This document shows, piece after piece, positions 9,376 through 17,379 of a stretch of DNA of 54,946 bases. The notes beneath the pieces are model-generated. The model made no database searches and had not been told where the DNA came from. It was given only the letters and a program-made list of their open reading frames with translations. Each line of letters opens with the position of its first letter. Within the stretch, counting starts at the first letter, position 1. The stretch lies in assembly GCA_949289145.1 (NCBI GenBank), contig CASEML010000103.1, positions 1-54,946 of the forward strand, in the 5' to 3' direction. Source of the stretch: an uncultured Eubacteriales bacterium. GTDB lineage: Bacteria; Bacillota; Clostridia; Lachnospirales; Lachnospiraceae. A program made the translations under genes and the position numbers.

Positions 9376-10071
9376 TCAAACATTGGATGTATTAATAAAT
9401 TCTTTATGTTCCGTATATTCAGCAAACGTTTTTAAGGATTCTTCAAAGGTCATATCTCCCTTAAATAAAGAAGATGAGCCTGCCACCAGAATATCTCCTC
9501 CTAACTTATGCATCAGCCTTGCTCTCTCATAAGTTACGCTTCCATCTACCATGATTTTAATATCATATCTTTTCTGGGCATCCAACCATTTTCGGGTTTC
9601 CATAATCTTTTCAATCATTCCGTCCACAATAGGCTGACCCGCAAAGCCCGGTGCTATCATCATCAGATTAACAAATTCGATTTTGTCCACATACGGCACC
9701 AACAATTCATAGCTGTCTTCGGTATCTAACACAATTCCCGCATTGGCTCCCAGTTCATGTATTAATTTAATACATCTTCCAATACTGTCTGCCGCATGGT
9801 AATGAAAACTAACCAAATCATTTTCCCCGGCATCCAACAGCGGAATAATTTCATCCGGCTTATTTACCAGCAAATGAAAATCACTTCTCACATTTACTCT
9901 TTTTTGAATCTCACAGATGGTTTCCAGTCCCAGTGTCATATTAGGCACAAAATGACCATCCATAATATCATAATGAAAATAATCTACACCTGCCTGTTCC
10001 AAAGCTTTAATGTCTCTCTCTAAATTTAATAAATCTGCACACATTATCGATGCTGTAATTTCTGCTCTCAT
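9376..10071 (-). CDS. Ribulose-phosphate 3-epimerase family protein, AlsE-like variant
   Basis: 231 aa TIM-barrel enzyme. The N-terminal ASIMCADLLNLERDI replaces the usual PSILSAD. HYDIMDGHFVPN (about 32-43) carries the metal His and catalytic Asp. The second catalytic region is MVDGSVT rather than VDGGI. IAPGFAGQP replaces NPGFGGQ, and SSLFKGD is near the end. These substitutions resemble allulose-6-phosphate epimerase, so the substrate may not be only ribulose/xylulose 5-phosphate. It is 7 bp downstream of the TarJ-type dehydrogenase and TarI-type cytidylyltransferase. Its likely job is to provide or redirect a ketose phosphate for CDP-polyol synthesis. Confidence 0.85.
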   Translation of the reverse strand: MRAEITASIMCADLLNLERDIKALEQAGVDYFHYDIMDGHFVPNMTLGLETICEIQKRVNVRSDFHLLVNKPDEIIPLLDAGENDLVSFHYHAADSIGRCIKLIHELGANAGIVLDTEDSYELLVPYVDKIEFVNLMMIAPGFAGQPIVDGMIEKIMETRKWLDAQKRYDIKIMVDGSVTYERARLMHKLGGDILVAGSSSLFKGDMTFEESLKTFAEYTEHKEFINTSNV

Positions 10072-10078
10072 ATTTCCC

Positions 10079-11119
10079 CTACCGTATAATCATTACTTTG
10101 TTGTAGAATTCCCTGCGTTCTTTCATAATCCCAAGCCCTTTATGAAGTTCATCAAAGGGAAGCTTGTGAGTAATCTGCAGCGATGCTTTCAAGTCTCCGT
10201 TTACTATGGCTTTAAGTGCTTCTGTCCAGTCGCTGTCCAGTCCGCCATGATAGCTGGAATTCCATGTTCCATAAATTTTAAGCTGTTTTCTAAGTATCTG
10301 CCAAAATACTGCCTTTTCTATCTGTACATCTCCATGAGGGTTTGCCACAATCAACAAATCACCGCTCGGCTTCACTGCCTGCAGACAGCGTGCCAAAGTT
10401 TCATTGTTTCCTACTCCTTCAATGGCAATATCTACGCCCTGCTCTTTGGTATTTCTCTGTATAAATTCTTCTACATTCTGTGTATTAACATTGCAGAATT
10501 TATCAAATCCCAGCTTTGCAGCCAATTCTGCCTGCTCCTTCTTGGTCCCTACAAGAAGCACCTCAGATGCTTCCATAATCCGCAACCACTGTGCCATAAG
10601 AAGTCCTATGGTTCCAGGTCCAAAGATACAAACCGTCTTTCCCTGCACTTTCTGCAGCTGTTTCAACGCATGTCTTGCAACGCAGATTGGTTCTAACATA
10701 GCACCTTCCTCAAAGCTGACTTCTGCCGGAAGAGGAAGCAGATTCCATACCGGTACCAACACATATTCCGCGAAACCACCGTCACAGCGGGAACCTAAAT
10801 AGTTATAATTTCTGCAAAGTTCATAGATTCCTTCCTTGCATGGCATACATTCCCTGCAGGGAATCAACGGAAACACACCAACCTTTTCTCCTACTAGGTC
10901 CTCGTATGCTTCATCTGCCACTTCTCTTACAATTCCCGAAAACTCATGTCCCGGAATGGTAGGAAAATGATAAGTTCCCGTTTCAAAAATTCTTGGAATG
11001 TCAGAACCGCAGATACTGGCTGCCTTAACTTCTACCAAGGCATAACCACTTTTACATTTGGGAGTTTCTACTTCTTTGTATACCAGTTCATTTACTGCTT
11101 CTAATACATATGCTTTCAT
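10079..11119 (-). CDS. Zinc-dependent medium-chain dehydrogenase (TarJ or galactitol-1-phosphate dehydrogenase type)
   Basis: 346 aa. The N-terminal GroES-like domain has catalytic zinc ligands in ICGSD (about Cys37) and PGHEFSG (about His58). A structural-zinc-type cysteine cluster PCRECMPCKEGIYELC lies at about 88-103. A Rossmann NAD(P) motif GPGTIG follows at about 170. The family includes sugar-alcohol-phosphate dehydrogenases and TarJ, which reduces ribulose 5-phosphate to ribitol 5-phosphate. The abutting cytidylyltransferase supports a polyol-phosphate product. Which pentitol is formed depends on the epimerase downstream and cannot be read from sequence. Confidence 0.87.
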   Translation of the reverse strand: MKAYVLEAVNELVYKEVETPKCKSGYALVEVKAASICGSDIPRIFETGTYHFPTIPGHEFSGIVREVADEAYEDLVGEKVGVFPLIPCRECMPCKEGIYELCRNYNYLGSRCDGGFAEYVLVPVWNLLPLPAEVSFEEGAMLEPICVARHALKQLQKVQGKTVCIFGPGTIGLLMAQWLRIMEASEVLLVGTKKEQAELAAKLGFDKFCNVNTQNVEEFIQRNTKEQGVDIAIEGVGNNETLARCLQAVKPSGDLLIVANPHGDVQIEKAVFWQILRKQLKIYGTWNSSYHGGLDSDWTEALKAIVNGDLKASLQITHKLPFDELHKGLGIMKERREFYNKVMIIR

Positions 11120-11821
11120 TTATACTCCTTCCTTATTCAATTCCGCCTCAAAATTTGTTAAATCTTCCATGGTTGTTATTTTAAAATTTTTTTCTGCTCC
11201 CGGAAAAAGCCGTATTTCCATTCCGTTTTTATAAGCAATCTCACTGCTGCCTCTGGTATTCGCCAATTCTTCATCTGTTGCCGCATCATGAATTCTCCGA
11301 TATTTTCCATAACGGAAACTTTCCGGTGCCTGCCCTGCAAACAGCTGACTTCGTTCCAGCAAACTGGCAATACTTTTCCCGTCTTTACTGCAATATACAG
11401 TATCTTTCACCGTAATCACCGGCATAGCGCCATCCATCTCTTTTGCCCCTGCAATGCACTCATCAATAATCTCTTCTGTCACAAAAGGTCTTGCCGCATC
11501 ATGAATAATCACAACGGCCTCTTCTCCTGCACTCTGTTCGCAGGCAATCAAACCATTATAAATCGAATGTTGTCTGGATTTTCCTGCGGGTGCAAAACCG
11601 CAGAACTTAGTGATTTTATCTTTTTTTATCCAATCTGTAATATAATCTTGCCAGCTCACATCTGCTACAATATAAATTTCATCAACTTCCTTATGACGCT
11701 GAAAAGTTCTCAAGCAATAATTAATGATCGGCCTTCCTTTTACTTCTATATACTGCTTGGGCCGGTCTATTGTTTTCATCCGGCTACCCACACCGCCTGC
11801 AAGAATAATTGCTATATTCAT
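11120..11821 (-). CDS. TarI/IspD-type polyol-phosphate cytidylyltransferase
   Basis: 233 aa. N-terminal nucleotide-binding ILAGGVGSRM and PKQYIEVKGRPII (about 7-35), IYIVAD, and IIHDAARPFVTEEII (about 104-118) are the signature of the IspD/TarI family. Family members join CTP to methylerythritol phosphate (IspD) or to ribitol 5-phosphate (TarI). The dehydrogenase abutting it points to a polyol phosphate, giving a CDP-polyol for polymer synthesis. Its stop abuts the dehydrogenase start, and its own start overlaps the stop of the acyltransferase by 4 bp. Confidence 0.87.
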   Translation of the reverse strand: MNIAIILAGGVGSRMKTIDRPKQYIEVKGRPIINYCLRTFQRHKEVDEIYIVADVSWQDYITDWIKKDKITKFCGFAPAGKSRQHSIYNGLIACEQSAGEEAVVIIHDAARPFVTEEIIDECIAGAKEMDGAMPVITVKDTVYCSKDGKSIASLLERSQLFAGQAPESFRYGKYRRIHDAATDEELANTRGSSEIAYKNGMEIRLFPGAEKNFKITTMEDLTNFEAELNKEGV

Positions 11822-12816
11822 CTATATTTCCTTTCCTGCCTATATATCCTCCATCGGTTCATCTCCGTGGAAATCACAGTACATACACTAATTATAAGAA
11901 CAGTAACAAGAATGGAATAAATAAACCGTTCTAGACTACTGCTTAATTCTTTTATTACTCCAAATTTTTCTAGAAATTTTATTACTGGCACATGACTATA
12001 GTAAATCACCATTAAATTTCTCGCCAACGTAGTGGCGTAAGCCTTTTCTCCCGGTATGATAGCAAATAGCAATACACCGCATATTGCAGCCACCACATAC
12101 TGCACCAGCCGAAAATACACCGTATAGCCTTGAAATGCATAAGAGGTATAGCCAAACAACGCCCATGTATTTATCATTTGACTTACCAGATAAGTCCCTG
12201 CAAACATCATGAAAAATACTGCAAGACACACTGCTCTCACCCATTTTTTCTCTTTATATATTCTTCCCTTTCCTATCAATTTTGAACCAAGCTTTTCCTG
12301 TCTTATATAATATCCTGCCAGAAAAAACGGGAAAAATACAAGTATTCTGGAAAGAGAAAACGCTTTCCCTATCCAGTCCACATACCCGGCCAGCAGACCT
12401 ACTACCGCACTTCCTGACAGTAAAAATAACTGCTTTCTTTTGTTTCCCTTTGTTTTAAACAAGGGAAGTACAAAGTTCCACACTGCCAATGCTAATATAT
12501 ACCACAATACATAATAGCTTTCTATAAAATGAAATCCATCTGCTTTCATAACATACACGTCAAATATTCCATATAATGTTTGGAAAACAACATATGGAAT
12601 CAGATACTTTTTCAATATTCTCTTTTTATCAGATTTGGCAAATGCTCCGGAACAGAATACAAACAATGGCATATGAAAAAAATAAATAAAATTATATATG
12701 CCAAGAAACAGTTTGTCATCAAAACGTATCTGTTCAATGGCATGTCCAAAAACCACCAGACAGATAAGCAACGCTCGAACATTGTCAAATAAAAGATTTC
12801 TTTTCTTTTCCACCAT
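11818..12816 (-). CDS. Acyltransferase 3 family membrane protein
   Basis: 332 aa, about ten membrane helices. The N-terminal FDNVRALLICLVVFGHAIEQ (about 10-29) carries the conserved R and H of the family, and FFHMPLFVFCSGAF (about 47-60) is the second family motif. Members move acetyl or similar groups onto extracytoplasmic sugars. It is the first sizeable gene of the left operon, and its stop overlaps the start of the cytidylyltransferase gene. It probably O-acetylates the polymer or its lipid intermediate; the acyl group is unknown. Confidence 0.88.
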   Translation of the reverse strand: MVEKKRNLLFDNVRALLICLVVFGHAIEQIRFDDKLFLGIYNFIYFFHMPLFVFCSGAFAKSDKKRILKKYLIPYVVFQTLYGIFDVYVMKADGFHFIESYYVLWYILALAVWNFVLPLFKTKGNKRKQLFLLSGSAVVGLLAGYVDWIGKAFSLSRILVFFPFFLAGYYIRQEKLGSKLIGKGRIYKEKKWVRAVCLAVFFMMFAGTYLVSQMINTWALFGYTSYAFQGYTVYFRLVQYVVAAICGVLLFAIIPGEKAYATTLARNLMVIYYSHVPVIKFLEKFGVIKELSSSLERFIYSILVTVLIISVCTVISTEMNRWRIYRQERKYR

Positions 12817-12861
12817 AGTTCTTCCTGCTATTATATGGTAAATCCACTCAATATCGTTCCT

Positions 12862-12890
12862 ATGTTATCATATTCTTTTAAAAAAATCAA
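12862..12890 (-). promoter_or_regulatory. SigA-type promoter for the left polysaccharide operon
   Basis: On the minus strand TTGATT (12890-12885), a 17-nt spacer and TAACAT (12867-12862) lie about 46 bp before the acyltransferase start. A second, stronger-looking promoter lies farther upstream at 13066-13094, so the operon may have two starts. Confidence 0.55.
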
Positions 12891-12921
12891 TGTTTGCTGA
12901 CCGCAGGGTGTCAACTTTTGT

Positions 12922-13002
12922 CTAAACGCACGTAGAGCAGGTTCCCAAGAACCTGCTCCTTATATATAATACCTTCCCCAAAATACTATACTCTTCCATC
13001 AT
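12922..13002 (-). CDS. Possible 26-codon leader ORF upstream of the left operon
   Basis: The minus strand has GGGAGGAAATGATG followed by 26 sense codons (MMEEYSILGKVLY...) ending in TAG at 12922. The ribosome site sits in the loop of a short hairpin formed by CATCATTT and AAATGATG, which includes the start codons. The 3' half of the ORF contains a perfect 10-bp stem GAGCAGGTTC/GAACCTGCTC with a 4-nt loop (12935-12958). The ORF lies between two minus-strand promoters. It could be a leader peptide, the stub of a lost regulator, or chance. I recognise no family. Confidence 0.3.
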   Translation of the reverse strand: MMEEYSILGKVLYIRSRFLGTCSTCV

Positions 13003-13008
13003 TTCCTC

Positions 13009-13094
13009 CCTAAAAATGATGAAATCCGACTACCGATATATGTATCAGGCAGTCTTTATGGTGTAATATTACCTCAGTTCCTGTCAAAAGTCAA
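13009..13094 (-). promoter_or_regulatory. Upstream minus-strand promoter with palindromic operator-like site
   Basis: TTGACT (13094-13089), a 17-nt spacer and TAATAT (13071-13066) form a good SigA promoter on the minus strand. Just downstream lies the imperfect palindrome CCTGATA-N3-TATCGG flanked by GACTG and AGTC, placed where a repressor would block early transcription. It would drive the small ORF at 12922-13002 and read on into the acyltransferase operon. Confidence 0.45.
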
Positions 13095-13194
13095 TACTTT
13101 TTTGTAATTTTGCACATATTTCTTTTACTTTTTTCCTAGTTTTTGCGCATTTTTAACAGCACTTTAATTTTTTTGTAATACTTTAGTATACGTT

Positions 13195-13222
13195 TTGTTA
13201 TATTTGCCCTTTTGCCTATAAT
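13195..13222 (+). promoter_or_regulatory. SigA-type promoter for the plus-strand membrane protein
   Basis: TTGTTA (13195-13200), a 16-nt spacer and consensus TATAAT (13217-13222) lie 48 bp before the ATG at 13271. The rest of the 12817-13270 intergenic region holds the minus-strand elements listed separately and AT-rich sequence with nothing else recognisable. Confidence 0.6.
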
Positions 13223-13270
13223 ATGTTAACATAAATAACACAAATTTTTAGAAAGAGCAGGAGAATTTTG

Positions 13271-14707
13271 ATGAACTGGTTTAAAAATACTACCAAACCA
13301 TACAAGGCTGAATTTTTTGTAGCCTGTGTTACTTTACTTATTTTTTATCTGACTTATTTTTATACGGATGTGGCCATTACCACCCGCTCTGGAATTGACT
13401 TTTGGACTTATCTTTTTGATGGACAGATCACTAAATTTTATGAGTTAAGCAAAAACATGACTTTTTATGATACTTTACACTGTGATGCCCTTTATGATTT
13501 TAGTGTTTATATCATATTCGCTATTTGGGATTTTCCTTTGTGGCTGGCAGAAAAATTTGGAGGTATTGATGCGTTATATTCTACCCCCTGCCTGCTTTGG
13601 GCAAAAGGTATTATGCTTCCCTTTCTTGCAGGAACTGTTGTGTATTTGAAAAAGATTGGGGAAGAATTAAAATTTTCCAAAGAAAAAATAAACTGGTGTA
13701 TTTTAATTTACCTGACGTCTGCCTTTGTGATGTCATCTATTTTTGTACTTTGCCAGTATGATATTATCGGAATTTTCTTTTCTCTAATTGCCCTTTATTA
13801 CTATATTAAAGGGGATATGAAAAAATTCATTTTATTTATGGCAATTTCTATCACCATGAAAAATTTTGCACTGTTTATTTTTCTGCCTCTCCTTCTTTTA
13901 AAGGTGAAAAAGGTAAGTAAAATTGTGCTTTACACTGTTTGCAGTATGTCTATTTTTCTACTGTCCCAGATTCTTTTTACGCTGTTAGGTACCACACCTG
14001 CCGGCTCTTTTCTGTTTGCTCAGATGAATAAAATGCTGATGGGGACCATAGATTTAGGACTTGGTAAAGCTTCTTTATTTATTATTGTTTATCTTGGAAT
14101 TCTATTATTCTGCTATTTGAAACAGATTGACAGTAATTACGAACTGCAGCGTTTCAGCACCTATATCCCTTTCGCCGTGTGGGCTGCTTTTTTCGTGTTC
14201 TCAGAATCAAGTCCTTACTGGATTATACTGATCACACCATACTTTGCATTGCTGGTATGCCAAAACGTAGCTTTACTAAAAGTGAATCTTTGGCTGGATG
14301 CCTTTGCCGGTGTGGGACTCATTTTAGCACAAAACCTGTTCTTTCCATGGGTATTCAGCTATAAATGGCTGATGCCTTTAATGCCTTTTGCAAAACTCAT
14401 ACATCCACTGGAAACTATGGTACAAGAAAATAATCTTGCCATCTTTGGAAATGAGGAAAGTCTTGAAGTATTTACTAATACCTTCGGCCTTCCACTAACA
14501 TTGGCATTGTTTGCCTTTTCCATGATCGCACTGGTGGTATTAAATTTCCCAAGAAAAAAGCAGACAGAAGCCAATCTGTCCGCCGGTATCAGCGATTTTT
14601 CCACACCGCTGCAAGTGGAACGCAGTGTAATCTGGTTTCGCTATGCTTTGAGCACAGGGGTATGTATGGTGCCATTATTCTTTTATTTTCTAGATTGGAT
14701 TTTCTGA
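13271..14707 (+). CDS. Multi-pass membrane protein, possible GT-C type glycosyltransferase
   Basis: 478 aa with about eleven hydrophobic helices. An in-frame TTG lies just before, but the ATG at 13271 is preferred because AGGAG (13259-13263) is 7 nt upstream. Residues 30-60 form an extracytoplasmic-looking loop with acidic residues (VAITTRSGIDFWTYLFDG). This is where GT-C enzymes carry their catalytic Asp, although no perfect motif is seen. It is the only plus-strand gene in the first 25 kb. Its position beside the left operon suggests it uses a polyprenyl-phosphate sugar made there. A pure transporter or polymerase role is not excluded. Confidence 0.7.
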   Translation: MNWFKNTTKPYKAEFFVACVTLLIFYLTYFYTDVAITTRSGIDFWTYLFDGQITKFYELSKNMTFYDTLHCDALYDFSVYIIFAIWDFPLWLAEKFGGIDALYSTPCLLWAKGIMLPFLAGTVVYLKKIGEELKFSKEKINWCILIYLTSAFVMSSIFVLCQYDIIGIFFSLIALYYYIKGDMKKFILFMAISITMKNFALFIFLPLLLLKVKKVSKIVLYTVCSMSIFLLSQILFTLLGTTPAGSFLFAQMNKMLMGTIDLGLGKASLFIIVYLGILLFCYLKQIDSNYELQRFSTYIPFAVWAAFFVFSESSPYWIILITPYFALLVCQNVALLKVNLWLDAFAGVGLILAQNLFFPWVFSYKWLMPLMPFAKLIHPLETMVQENNLAIFGNEESLEVFTNTFGLPLTLALFAFSMIALVVLNFPRKKQTEANLSAGISDFSTPLQVERSVIWFRYALSTGVCMVPLFFYFLDWIF

Positions 14708-14780
14708 CACAAAATATTAAACCAAAATCATTGACCGTATTAGCTTAAAAAAATATCCAACAATAATAAGGCTCTGCGAA

Positions 14781-14818
14781 TAAAGGGTGTCCATCAGATT
14801 TGATGAAACACCCTTTTA
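14781..14818. terminator. Bidirectional intrinsic terminator between convergent genes
   Basis: AAAGGGTGT (14782-14790) pairs with ACACCCTTT (14808-14816), with an inner CATCA/TGATG stem. It has A-rich sequence on one side and TTTT on the other, and it separates the plus-strand membrane protein from the convergent sirtuin gene. Confidence 0.75.
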
Positions 14819-14859
14819 CTTACAGCATAAATGCCAGTAATATTTTATTTTGTCTGAAC

Positions 14860-15780
14860 TTATAATTTTTCTAAAATTTCCCCAATATCACCATTGATAC
14901 AGATAGACTTTTTTTTAATTTCATTAGGTGCATATGCTTCACCGTAATTAAGGCAGGCATACGTTGCGTTTTTCCATTCGTGTGTCATACGCCAAAAACT
15001 ATATTTTATTATGGCAGGCGTATTGAATCCGACTGCTGCCTCTAAAAACAATATCTTCATATTCTGATGCCTGCGCAGGAAGTCCGCATAACGATGCGAT
15101 GCACAATGCCAACCTTCATCTTCAACAAATGTATCATCTGAACGAAGATTCATGCTCATAGGTTTTCCACATTTCGGACAGCGCGGAACGAGTTCAGAGG
15201 GAACCACCATCTTCGGTGTTATACCGTTAGGCAAAGACAACGCACCGTTCTCGTCGGTTATATAGCCCTGCGCTTCCACCATCCTACGGATCATATTCTC
15301 GTTCTCATAGGTCCCCTGATGACACGGCTGGCTGCACTGAAATAAACCATAATCCCCCTGAGTATAGAATAACCGGTGCTTGTCAAAACCGGCTTTCTGG
15401 AAACAGTGATCCACATTCGTAGTCAGCACAAAATAGTCTTTATCCTTAATCAACTCATATAACTTGTTATAAACTGGCTTCGCTGCATCCGTGTAGCGGT
15501 TGATGTAAATGTACCGGCTCCAATATGCCCAGTGTTCCTCTAAAGTTTTATATGGATAAAAACCTCCGGAGTACATATCGTTAAAATGGTACTTTTCTGC
15601 AAAATCCTGGAAATACCTGCGAAAGCGTTCCCCGGTATAAACAAAACCAGCCGAAGTGGAAAGACCGGCTCCTGCGCCAACAATGACAGCCTCCGCATTG
15701 TTTAATGTCTCTCGCAGCTTGTTAATACTATCTGTCGTATCCTCTGATTTAGAAATTCTCCAACCTTTCATTACGCCCAC
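14860..15780 (-). CDS. SirTM-type (class M) sirtuin, probable protein ADP-ribosyltransferase
   Basis: 306 aa. The start is GTG at 15780 because AGGAGG lies 7 nt upstream; an in-frame ATG nine bases later is too far from it. NAD-binding GAGAGLSTSAGF (35-46) and TTNVDH (120-125) are clear. At the position of the catalytic His-Gly of deacetylase sirtuins it has TQGDY (Gln141), the hallmark of class M sirtuins, which ADP-ribosylate lipoylated GcvH-L in Staphylococcus and Streptococcus. Zinc ligands are probably Cys149, Cys153, Cys201 and Cys204. It is last in an operon after a macrodomain hydrolase, its usual partner. The target protein here is unknown. Confidence 0.9.
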   Translation of the reverse strand: MGVMKGWRISKSEDTTDSINKLRETLNNAEAVIVGAGAGLSTSAGFVYTGERFRRYFQDFAEKYHFNDMYSGGFYPYKTLEEHWAYWSRYIYINRYTDAAKPVYNKLYELIKDKDYFVLTTNVDHCFQKAGFDKHRLFYTQGDYGLFQCSQPCHQGTYENENMIRRMVEAQGYITDENGALSLPNGITPKMVVPSELVPRCPKCGKPMSMNLRSDDTFVEDEGWHCASHRYADFLRRHQNMKILFLEAAVGFNTPAIIKYSFWRMTHEWKNATYACLNYGEAYAPNEIKKKSICINGDIGEILEKL

Positions 15781-15840
15781 CGCCTTTCCTCCTACTTTAG
15801 CATCGTGGTACTGACTTCTTCTATAGCCCTTCTTAGCCGC

Positions 15841-16620
15841 TCAATACTTTCGCAGTAACTTTCCGTAGATTTCTTTATCCAACTCTTTGAAAACATTGAA
15901 AATCACCTTCTTTACACTGGAGTCTTTCTTCATAAATTCATCTACTGCTTCAACAGCAATCTCCGCAGCCCTGTCATTAGGAAAATGGAATTCCCCTGTG
16001 GAGATGCAACAAAAAGCAACACTTTCCAATCCCTTTTCTGCCGCCAACCTTAAACAAGAACGATAGCAAGAAGCAAGCATGTTACAATCTTTGGCCGTCA
16101 GCTTTCCTGTAATGATAGGTCCAACTGTATGCAGGATATATTTGCAAGGAAGATTATATGCGGGCGTAATTTTGGCTTGCCCCACAGGTTCGTCATACCC
16201 TTGCTTTTGCATCATTTGCGCACAGGCAATCCGAAGCTGAATTCCGCTGAAAGAGTGAATGCAGTTGTCAATACAGCGGTGATTTGGAACATAGCATCCA
16301 GTCATACCGCTGTTGGCAGCATTTACAATCCCATCACAACGGAGTGTGGTAATGTCCCCCTGCCAAAGATAAATGCCGTCCCGCACAGGAATCAGTTCAT
16401 CTACGTCCACGATTCCTTTCGCCTCCGTTTCTTGGATTAAATACGCATCCTGAATACGCAGGAATTCTCTGCTGATGTGCCTCGGTGCCCGGATATTCAT
16501 GAGCCCGCGCAAAAGCTGTTTCTGTTCTTCTTCTTCGGCAGGTATCATTATACCCTCATACCTTTCATCTTCATTCAGCAATTCTCTGATTAAATAATTT
16601 CTTCTCTCACTCTGATTCAT
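15841..16620 (-). CDS. Zinc-type macrodomain protein-ADP-ribose hydrolase
   Basis: 259 aa. An N-terminal helical extension (about 1-75) precedes a macrodomain starting LWQGDITTLRCDGIVNAANSG (85-105). The Cys/His-rich loop GCYVPNHRCIDNCIH (108-122) is typical of SirTM-linked zinc macrodomains. KYILHTVGP (160-168) and ISTGEFHFPNDRAAEIA (206-222) form the ligand-binding loops. Enzymes of this class remove ADP-ribose added by the neighbouring SirTM. It starts 2 bp after the stop of the flavin/ferredoxin gene, and the sirtuin follows after 60 bp. Confidence 0.9.
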   Translation of the reverse strand: MNQSERRNYLIRELLNEDERYEGIMIPAEEEEQKQLLRGLMNIRAPRHISREFLRIQDAYLIQETEAKGIVDVDELIPVRDGIYLWQGDITTLRCDGIVNAANSGMTGCYVPNHRCIDNCIHSFSGIQLRIACAQMMQKQGYDEPVGQAKITPAYNLPCKYILHTVGPIITGKLTAKDCNMLASCYRSCLRLAAEKGLESVAFCCISTGEFHFPNDRAAEIAVEAVDEFMKKDSSVKKVIFNVFKELDKEIYGKLLRKY

Positions 16621-16622
16621 AC

Positions 16623-17231
16623 TTATCCTCGTTTCTCAATCACCTGCTTTGGACAGGTTTCTGCGCATCGGCCACAGTGCAGGCACCGATTTTGGTCGAT
16701 GACTACCGGTTTGACAGATATATCAATGCATTTCTGAGGGCAGACGGAGTAGCACAACTTGCATCCTATGCAACCCTGACCTGCAAAATACCCAGTCTGC
16801 TTTATTTCTGCCATTCCTATTATAATACCTTCTCTGACCACATGAGTCGGAACGCTGATATCAAAATATTCTCCCTGCGCTTCATACAGCCAAAATACCT
16901 CCAAAGCACTGCGGGTATCGCCGGGATAAATTTTCTGCATATATAGATTTGCTTCAAAAATTTCATCCAGCTTTTGGGAACCGATATTTCGAATTTTTCC
17001 CCGAAGAGATATTGACATTTTGTCTTTGACAGCTGATAGCGCAATGAACGATTGCTCCATTAACTGTTCATAAAAAGCTTTTCCCTTGGCGGTTAGAAAA
17101 TAGACCCCTTTATCGTCCCAAAGCATCATATCAATGACACGGGTCTGCGGCAAACCGTCTGTCCCGATTGTTGCTACGGTAGTGGAATGAATCTGCTCCA
17201 CCAATATTTTCAAATAATCATTTGTTGTCAT
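16623..17231 (-). CDS. Pyridoxamine 5'-phosphate oxidase-like flavin domain fused to a 2[4Fe-4S] ferredoxin
   Basis: 202 aa. Residues 1-145 form a split-barrel flavin-binding domain (TTVATIGTDGLPQTRVIDMMLWDDKGVYFLT near the N-terminus). The last 50 residues carry two clusters, CIGCKLCYSVCP and CLHCGRCAETCP, each with four Cys, enough for two [4Fe-4S] centres. It should move electrons between a ferredoxin pool and FMN. It heads the operon with the macrodomain and SirTM genes, tying that ADP-ribosylation system to redox state. Its own substrate is not known. Confidence 0.88.
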   Translation of the reverse strand: MTTNDYLKILVEQIHSTTVATIGTDGLPQTRVIDMMLWDDKGVYFLTAKGKAFYEQLMEQSFIALSAVKDKMSISLRGKIRNIGSQKLDEIFEANLYMQKIYPGDTRSALEVFWLYEAQGEYFDISVPTHVVREGIIIGMAEIKQTGYFAGQGCIGCKLCYSVCPQKCIDISVKPVVIDQNRCLHCGRCAETCPKQVIEKRG

Positions 17232-17233
17232 AA

Positions 17234-17379
17234 CTAATCAACTCCTTTCAGCACAGGCGCCAGCCGCTTATCAACTATCATGATAACTACGCCGATGACA
17301 AGCTCCTTCAGCACATGAAAAGGGATAACAGCATCCCATAAGGTATGATCTTGCCTAAAAAAATTCCAAGATGCAGTTA
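17234..17379 (-). pseudogene. Decayed C-terminal remnant of a membrane protein (perhaps an ECF transporter S component)
   Basis: In the minus frame that ends in TAG at 17236-17234, an open stretch of about 45 codons reads ...LWDAVIPFHVLKELVIGVV and then a hydrophobic segment plus DKRLAPVLKG. It has no start codon with a ribosome site, and its upstream part is missing. The pattern resembles the last helix of ECF-type substrate-binding membrane proteins, but this is a weak resemblance. The piece may mark a deletion between the two flavin-protein genes. Confidence 0.35.

Noticed and set aside
10010-10696. 228-codon plus-strand ORF
   Set aside because: Antisense to the dehydrogenase and epimerase genes, which have clear family motifs; no ribosome site.
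9376-11821. Non-mevalonate isoprenoid genes (IspD)
   Set aside because: The cytidylyltransferase resembles IspD, but the abutting polyol dehydrogenase and the polysaccharide operon context fit TarI better; no other MEP-pathway gene is nearby.
11288-11920. 210-codon plus-strand ORF
   Set aside because: Antisense to the TarI-type and acyltransferase genes; composition is that of a shadow frame.
12935-12958. Intrinsic terminator
   Set aside because: The 10-bp stem is perfect but neither strand has a U-tract after it, so I describe it only as a stem within the small ORF.
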